A DNA stretch of 13,162 nt from a bacterium (GTDB lineage Bacteria > Auribacterota > UBA3054), in assembly GCA_017444325.1 (NCBI GenBank), contig JAFSWV010000191.1:1-13162 (forward strand), given 5' to 3'. The position numbers and the translations under genes are program-made. This document shows, in pieces, positions 8,311 through 13,162 of this stretch. Position 1 is the first letter of the stretch. The number at the start of each line of letters is the position of its first letter. The notes beneath the pieces are model-generated. The model did not search any database. It was not told where the DNA came from and worked only from the letters and a program-made list of their open reading frames with translations.

Positions 8311-10005
8311 GTGAAACATCGTCCGCTCGCCGCCGCATTTGTTCTCTGCACTACCCTTGCAGCGCAGGCCGCCGCGCCTTGTTTCACCGTGAAACTCCGC
8401 CTCGACCTCTCCGATGTTAAAGCAGACGAAGAGCTCTACGAGGTCGGCTGCGCGAAGCTCGCGCTTCGCATGGCCGGGCAAAACGAAGATCTGAAGTCGT
8501 ATGACAACCGGAGCGGCAACTACCTCAACTTTCCGATGCCCGACGGTTCGTGCCCTGTCATCGAGGCGACGATCTGCGAGACAGGCGGGCGCGTAGGCGT
8601 ACCGCTCGGCGCGCTTCCGCGCGCGGACGTCATTCACGACGTGACGATCAACTTTGCCATGTCGCGCTGGACGATCCTCGTGGACGGCGTGCGGGACGAC
8701 GACATGCCGCCCGATCCGGACTCCATCCCCTGGACAGCCGAAGCTAAGGAGCGAATCCTCTCGCCGCGAGTGAAGAAGGTCTCCTTCTCGTCTCCCGCGC
8801 TTGCGGACGCCCTTCCCGAGACGCCTGATTCCCGCCGCATAACGCGCCCGATCCAGTATTGGACGCCCGACGATCCCAACGCCTGGGTGGGTGACGTGGC
8901 CGTCGGAAGCTTCAAGGGGCGCTTCCATGTGTTCTACCTATTTGACCGGCGTCATCATGGATCGGGAGGCGGCGTGGGACGGCACTACTTCGCGCACATC
9001 TCCTCATCTGACCTCGTCAACTGGGAAGAACATCCGGCCGCCGTGCCGCTTGACGAATGGTGGACGTCCCTGGGCACCGGCACGCCGTTTCTTTATGAGG
9101 GCAAGCTCCATCTTGCGTACGGGCTGCACACGAGCCGCCTCACTAAAGACCCCGCCTATCCGATCGGCGCCACCTACGCGGTATCCGACGACGGCATCCG
9201 CTTTACGAAGTCGCACCGGATCGTCCACGCCACGCAGAACCCAACCATCTACAACCGCACGGACGGTCTTCTTGGGCTGGTGACTGGCTACGGCATGGCC
9301 GGAACGATTCTGAAGAGCGATCACATCGGCGACTGGACGCTGCAGGACGACACGGTGCCAATAGACGGGGACTGTCCCTGCCTTTTCGAGTGGAACGGCC
9401 GCTATTACCTGTTCCAGGGCTTCACGAAGTTCGCCTACAGTCCCACGGGAGAACCGGGCTCGTTCGTAAACTGGACGGACACAGGCCTCGCACCGTACGA
9501 AGGGCTTTCCGTGCCGATGGTCGCGACGTTTGGCGAAAACCGCCGCATCATGGCCGGCTGGCTCAACCATATTCACGGCTGGGGCGGCTGGCTCGTGTTC
9601 CGCGAACTGATCCAAAATCCCGACGGCACGCTCGCTACGAAGTGGGTGCCGGAGATTGCACCGCCAGCGCCGGTTGAAGAGTTCACGGCGCAGCCCGGCC
9701 GGACGTTTAGCCTCGTGATCGCGCCGGAACGTGAAGGCGGCACAGCGCTCACCCTAACCATCGATCCAGCGGCGCGCACCGCCGCTTTCAGAGATGACGC
9801 GGCGGATGCCAAAATAGGGGCCGCTCACCTAGCCGGCAATTTCCGCATCACAGGTCTGCCGGAGTTCGCGTCAGCTTATCCCGTCAAACTTGTGCAGTAC
9901 TGGGACAGGAAGTCCGACGCTACCATCTTCGACGTGGAGATAGCTGGCGTCCGCACGATGATCTGCCGCCGGGCCGGCAAGTTTAGGAGAGCGGAAACGA
10001 AATGA
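8311..10005 (+). CDS. Secreted GH32/GH43-like five-bladed propeller protein with N-terminal beta-sandwich
   Basis: I choose the GTG at 8311: AAAAGG (8297-8302) is eight bases upstream, and it yields a clean signal peptide (VKHRPLAAAFVLCTTLAAQAAA, Met-initiated) and 564 residues. The ATG at 8281 would add ten mostly polar residues. Residues about 25-150 look like a LamG-type jelly roll. Residues about 180-470 form a propeller of the GH-J/GH-F kind: WVGDVAV (Asp195), an FHVFYLFDRRHH strand, ISSSDLVNWEEHP, and FEWNGRYYLFQG. A C-terminal beta-sandwich follows, as in GH32. Asp195 aligns with the GH32 WMNDPNG nucleophile, but the RDP position reads QNP (309-311) and the ECP position reads DCP (354-356). 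Activity on fructans or other glycans is therefore uncertain. Codon use differs from the neighbours: 4 of 36 arginines are AGG/AGA. Confidence 0.75.
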   Translation: MKHRPLAAAFVLCTTLAAQAAAPCFTVKLRLDLSDVKADEELYEVGCAKLALRMAGQNEDLKSYDNRSGNYLNFPMPDGSCPVIEATICETGGRVGVPLGALPRADVIHDVTINFAMSRWTILVDGVRDDDMPPDPDSIPWTAEAKERILSPRVKKVSFSSPALADALPETPDSRRITRPIQYWTPDDPNAWVGDVAVGSFKGRFHVFYLFDRRHHGSGGGVGRHYFAHISSSDLVNWEEHPAAVPLDEWWTSLGTGTPFLYEGKLHLAYGLHTSRLTKDPAYPIGATYAVSDDGIRFTKSHRIVHATQNPTIYNRTDGLLGLVTGYGMAGTILKSDHIGDWTLQDDTVPIDGDCPCLFEWNGRYYLFQGFTKFAYSPTGEPGSFVNWTDTGLAPYEGLSVPMVATFGENRRIMAGWLNHIHGWGGWLVFRELIQNPDGTLATKWVPEIAPPAPVEEFTAQPGRTFSLVIAPEREGGTALTLTIDPAARTAAFRDDAADAKIGAAHLAGNFRITGLPEFASAYPVKLVQYWDRKSDATIFDVEIAGVRTMICRRAGKFRRAETK

Positions 10006-10006
10006 C

Positions 10007-10012
10007 TATAAT
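10007..10012 (+). promoter_or_regulatory. Possible -10 element upstream of the M16 gene
   Basis: TATAAT lies two bases after the propeller gene's stop codon, without a matching -35 and with TG one base out of place. It sits in an AT-rich stretch with a small inverted repeat (ATAATT-T-AATTAT, 10008-10020). Because the peptidase gene has no Shine-Dalgarno sequence and a different codon style from the gene before it, a separate promoter is plausible but weakly supported. Confidence 0.3.
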
Positions 10013-10056
10013 TTAATTATGGACTTTAATAAAACTTACTTAAAAACAACTTAACA

Positions 10057-13000
10057 ATGAAGCTTTCAAGATACTGCCTGCCTATCCTGACGGCCCTCAC
10101 TTTAACGGTCGGGTGCGAGGATGAAAAAATGCGTTTGAGCTGTGAAAAAGTCACTTTGAACAACGGTCTGACCGTTTTGCTTTGCCAGGAAGGATACGCT
10201 CCCGTGGTGACCGTCGGCGTCCTTTACCATGTCGGCTGCAACAGGGAAGAGAAAGGAAAGACCGGGTTCGCGCATCTTTTCGAGCACCTGATGTTCTCGG
10301 AATCCCAGCACGTCCCGCCCAAAGTGGCCTGGAAGCTGATCCAGGGCTTGGGCGGCACCATGAACGGCTGGACCTCCGTCGACCATACCTTCTACCACGA
10401 GACCGTCCCAATTTCCGGCATGGAGGCGGCCATGTGGATGGAAGCCGACCGCATGGGATATCTTCTGCCCACTATGACGCCGCAGGCCCTCGCCGTCCAG
10501 CAGGGCGTAGTCATAAACGAAAAGCGTCAGACGGAAGTAAACGTTCCTTACGGCTACGGGTGGGAAATAAAGAGCAAGCTGATGTACGGCCCGGATCATC
10601 CCAGCGGACACACCGTGATAGGTGATATGGGAGACCTTTCCAATGCCAAGCTCGTCGATGTCCAGGCTTTCCACGAGAAATACTACATCCCCAGGAACGC
10701 GACGCTCGTGCTGTGCGGCCGCTTTGACAGGGACGAAGCTCTTCGCCTGGCGGAAAAATATTTCGGCGACATTCCGGGCGGCACAGCTTTGGAAGATCCC
10801 AAGCCCAGGCCCATAAAACTTGAAAAAGACCTGAATTACCATTACCTCGACAAACTGGCGGGCGCCCCTGACATTTCCGTAGTTTTTCCGGGCACGCATG
10901 AGTTTTCCGATGACAGTATTCCCCTGAAAGCCATGACGGCTCTTTTGGGTACCGGCAAAGGCTCGCCCGTTTACCGCCATCTTGTGGAAAAGAAATTAGC
11001 GCCTTCCATTGACGTTTACAGCGACGGCTGCGACCTTAACGGAGAAATTACCATCACGGCCAGGCTTCTGCCCGGCGTGAAAGCCGAAGAGGCGAGAAAT
11101 GCGATCAAAGATGCCCTGAAAGATTTCGAAGACAATTTCGATTCTTATGAAAAGGAGCTCGACCGCTACAAGGCGCGCTGCCTGAGAGAATTCTACGCCA
11201 AGCTCCAGAAGAGCATCGACAAGGCCTTCTTGTTGGCTTACAGTGACGAATACGCCGGCAGCTGGAACAGGCTTAACGAAATGGCCGATCAGATGGAAAG
11301 CGTGACCATGGACGACATAAAAAGAGTCTATGAAACCTACGTCAAGGGCAAACCCTCCTTCACGCTGACGATCCTTCCCGCCGACCAGGCCGAACTCGCC
11401 ATGAAAGATTCGACGCTCGTCCCGGAGATCAAGGAACCCACGGTTGACGAAAGCAGCTTCGGGCAGCCCGGCGAGGGCTACCAGGCCGTCAAAGACCTGC
11501 CTTCCAGCTTCGACCGGTCAAATATACCCCCTGAAGGGAAACTCCCCGAAATAAAGGTCCAGGAAGTCCAGGAAGAGAAGCTCGGCGACAACATCCGCCT
11601 CATGGTGGAGAAAGACGCGACGCTTCCCATGGCGGAGATTACCTTCATCCTCCCCGGCGGCCAGGAAAAGGAAACGCTTTCTAAGTCCGGTATCACGACG
11701 CTGACGGCAGCCATGCTGCTGGAAGGAACGGTTGATTACGACGCCCTCCAGTTCGACGGCGCGGTGAGGGATCTGGGCGTAGAGCTCTCGGCCAGGGCGA
11801 CCGCCGACAGTATTCTCGTGAGAGTGCAGACGCTCTCAGCCAACGTTCCGAAACTTTTTCCGCTCATAGAGCAGGCGCTGACCAAGCCGGCCTTCAGGAA
11901 GGAGGATTTCGCCCGCGTGAAAGCCCGCCAGCTCGACCAGCTGCGCCAGGACGCGATCGATCCCGAGTGTCTGGCCGACAATCTTTTCTATGAGAGCGTT
12001 TACGGCCGCGTTCCGGTCGCCATGCCTTTGAATGGAACTATTGATAGCATTGAAAAGCTCAGCGAAAAAGACGTTTCCGATTATTACAAAAACACGATCG
12101 CCAATTCGCCTCTTTCCATCGCGGCGGTAGGGGACATCGACCTCGAGGAACTGAAGGAACTTTCCAAAGGCATCATTGATTTCTATTCCAAAGCGAATGT
12201 CCAGAAAGCTGCGAAGCCCGCTTTGGAAAAATACCTTCCCGGCAGGAAAATCTTCAAGAAGAGCGAGGACGCCGCGCAGAGCGAAATAAGAGTTGGGCTG
12301 CCGGCTATGGATTGCCAGGATGAGGAATTCTTCAAGGCCCATCTCATGAACTTCATGCTGGGCGGCTGCTTCAGCTCAAGGCTCAACCTGGTCCTTAGGG
12401 AAGAGAAAGCCTACACCTACGGCGCCAGCTCATACTTCGACGCCGAACTGGATTTCGGCGCCTACGTTATCTCAACCGCAGTGGACGCCATCCACACGGA
12501 AGAAGCGCTCCAGATAATCGACGACCTCGTCAAGAATTATGCCGATGACCTTTCCGAAGAGGATCTCGCCTATACGAAAGCGACCGTCGCCAAGTCCCTG
12601 GTCAGGCGCGGCGAAACTGTCAGCGACCGCCGCCTCCTTCTGGAGGCCATGCTGCGCTTCGGCTACCCCATAGATTATCTCGTGAAGCGCCAGAAGATCA
12701 CGGAGAACATCACGCTTGCCGAAATGAAAGCGCTGGCGAAAAAATACATTGATCCCGCCAAGATGACGACGGTCGTCGTCGGCCCCGAGGAAGAGAACGA
12801 TCTCTTCGGCCTCGTCACTTCTCCCGACGGCGAATTCTTCTCCTTTGATTATGACGGCAAGACTTATAAAGGCTTCGGCTCCTTCCCAGTCATCGAAGAG
12901 AAAAAGGAGGATACAAAAGACGGGAAAGTTTATAGCAAGAAAGTCAGGATCGACGACGAGCTCACTGGCGAAATAAAAGCGAAGTACAACGCCAAGTACC

Positions 13001-13162
13001 AGCAGACGGAATATACGCTCTACTTCGCCAACGAAGGAGATAAGTCTTCCAAAGTCATAGCGGACTTAAAAGCTCTTGATCTTGCTTTCCCGGGAGCCGA
13101 TCCCGTCTTGAGAGGCATAGGCGGAGACCAGGGCAGCCACCATGCTCCTTACGAAAGGAATC
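10057..13162 (+). CDS. M16 zinc-peptidase lipoprotein fused in frame to a GH36-like module (3' truncated)
   Basis: Open from ATG 10057 to the window end (1035 codons). The signal peptide ends in LTVGC, so Cys20 is probably lipidated. Residues 30-460 are the catalytic M16 half: the inverted zinc motif HLFEH (His73, Glu76, His77) and the third ligand Glu155 in VVINEKRQ. Residues about 500-908 are the second, inactive half (GITTLTAAMLLEGT at the motif position) with the conserved REEKAYTYGASS segment. A typical two-domain M16 protein ends near residue 910 (KMTTVVVGPEEE). Here the frame continues without a stop into FSFDYDGKTYKG, YTLYFANEGDKSSKV, ADLKALDLAFPGADPVL and GGDQGSHHAPYERN, the order seen at the start of GH36-like alpha-galactosidase proteins. 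The fusion may be real or an assembly or deletion product. No ribosome site is seen. Confidence 0.85.
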   Translation, partial: MKLSRYCLPILTALTLTVGCEDEKMRLSCEKVTLNNGLTVLLCQEGYAPVVTVGVLYHVGCNREEKGKTGFAHLFEHLMFSESQHVPPKVAWKLIQGLGGTMNGWTSVDHTFYHETVPISGMEAAMWMEADRMGYLLPTMTPQALAVQQGVVINEKRQTEVNVPYGYGWEIKSKLMYGPDHPSGHTVIGDMGDLSNAKLVDVQAFHEKYYIPRNATLVLCGRFDRDEALRLAEKYFGDIPGGTALEDPKPRPIKLEKDLNYHYLDKLAGAPDISVVFPGTHEFSDDSIPLKAMTALLGTGKGSPVYRHLVEKKLAPSIDVYSDGCDLNGEITITARLLPGVKAEEARNAIKDALKDFEDNFDSYEKELDRYKARCLREFYAKLQKSIDKAFLLAYSDEYAGSWNRLNEMADQMESVTMDDIKRVYETYVKGKPSFTLTILPADQAELAMKDSTLVPEIKEPTVDESSFGQPGEGYQAVKDLPSSFDRSNIPPEGKLPEIKVQEVQEEKLGDNIRLMVEKDATLPMAEITFILPGGQEKETLSKSGITTLTAAMLLEGTVDYDALQFDGAVRDLGVELSARATADSILVRVQTLSANVPKLFPLIEQALTKPAFRKEDFARVKARQLDQLRQDAIDPECLADNLFYESVYGRVPVAMPLNGTIDSIEKLSEKDVSDYYKNTIANSPLSIAAVGDIDLEELKELSKGIIDFYSKANVQKAAKPALEKYLPGRKIFKKSEDAAQSEIRVGLPAMDCQDEEFFKAHLMNFMLGGCFSSRLNLVLREEKAYTYGASSYFDAELDFGAYVISTAVDAIHTEEALQIIDDLVKNYADDLSEEDLAYTKATVAKSLVRRGETVSDRRLLLEAMLRFGYPIDYLVKRQKITENITLAEMKALAKKYIDPAKMTTVVVGPEEENDLFGLVTSPDGEFFSFDYDGKTYKGFGSFPVIEEKKEDTKDGKVYSKKVRIDDELTGEIKAKYNAKYQQTEYTLYFANEGDKSSKVIADLKALDLAFPGADPVLRGIGGDQGSHHAPYERN

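Noticed and set aside
10008..10020. Inverted repeat ATAATT-T-AATTAT as a terminator of the propeller gene
   Set aside because: It is AT-only, short, with a one-base loop and no T run. It would not form a stable hairpin.
10102..10980. Minus-strand open frame (292 codons)
   Set aside because: It is antisense to the catalytic half of the M16 gene, whose motifs are unmistakable; no promoter or domain supports the reverse frame.

Overview
The window looks like a chromosomal stretch from a PVC-group bacterium, most likely Lentisphaerota, Kiritimatiellota or Verrucomicrobiota, possibly from an animal gut. This is inferred from a secreted protein resembling the TIGR04073 (exosortase-system-associated) family, a GH36-like module of the type common in planctomycete and lentisphaeral proteins, NPCBM-type lipoproteins, and a LolA pair, which implies an outer membrane. 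The DNA is moderately GC-rich and uses AGG/AGA heavily for arginine, except in one gene. No rRNA, tRNA, CRISPR array or insertion sequence was seen.

Layout. Bases 1-2057 (+): the 3' end of an exported beta-sandwich protein overlaps by ATGA a lipoprotein with an NPCBM-like module and a probable supersandwich domain. Bases 2063-2837 (+): a self-contained unit with a near-consensus promoter, a UUCG hairpin in the leader, a 200-residue cysteine-rich secreted protein, and a strong intrinsic terminator. Bases 2844-5888 (+): an extended -10 promoter drives metG, then a small YceK-like lipoprotein and a NikR-type ribbon-helix-helix regulator, separated by 5 and 1 bases. Bases 8199-5885 (-): a PHP-domain phosphatase-like protein followed by two LolA-family periplasmic proteins. 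The genes are tightly packed, and the last one runs tail-to-tail into the NikR-like gene with a 4-base overlap. Bases 8241-10005 (+): a secreted five-bladed-propeller glycosidase-like protein whose codon use differs from its neighbours. Bases 10057-13162 (+): a large M16 zinc-peptidase lipoprotein that runs in frame, with no stop, into the beginning of a GH36/alpha-galactosidase-like module. It is cut by the window edge.

How the genes relate. Most products are predicted to act in the envelope: lipoproteins, LolA carriers, secreted glycan-active or glycan-binding proteins, and a surface peptidase. The exceptions are MetRS, the NikR-like regulator and the PHP enzyme. Three promoters share a TGnTATAAT extended -10 element; the one before the PHP gene lies so close to the ATG that its mRNA should be essentially leaderless.

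Strongest leads are the M16-GH36-like fusion, the NikR homologue with all four nickel ligands replaced, and the foreign-looking propeller gene with altered catalytic motifs.
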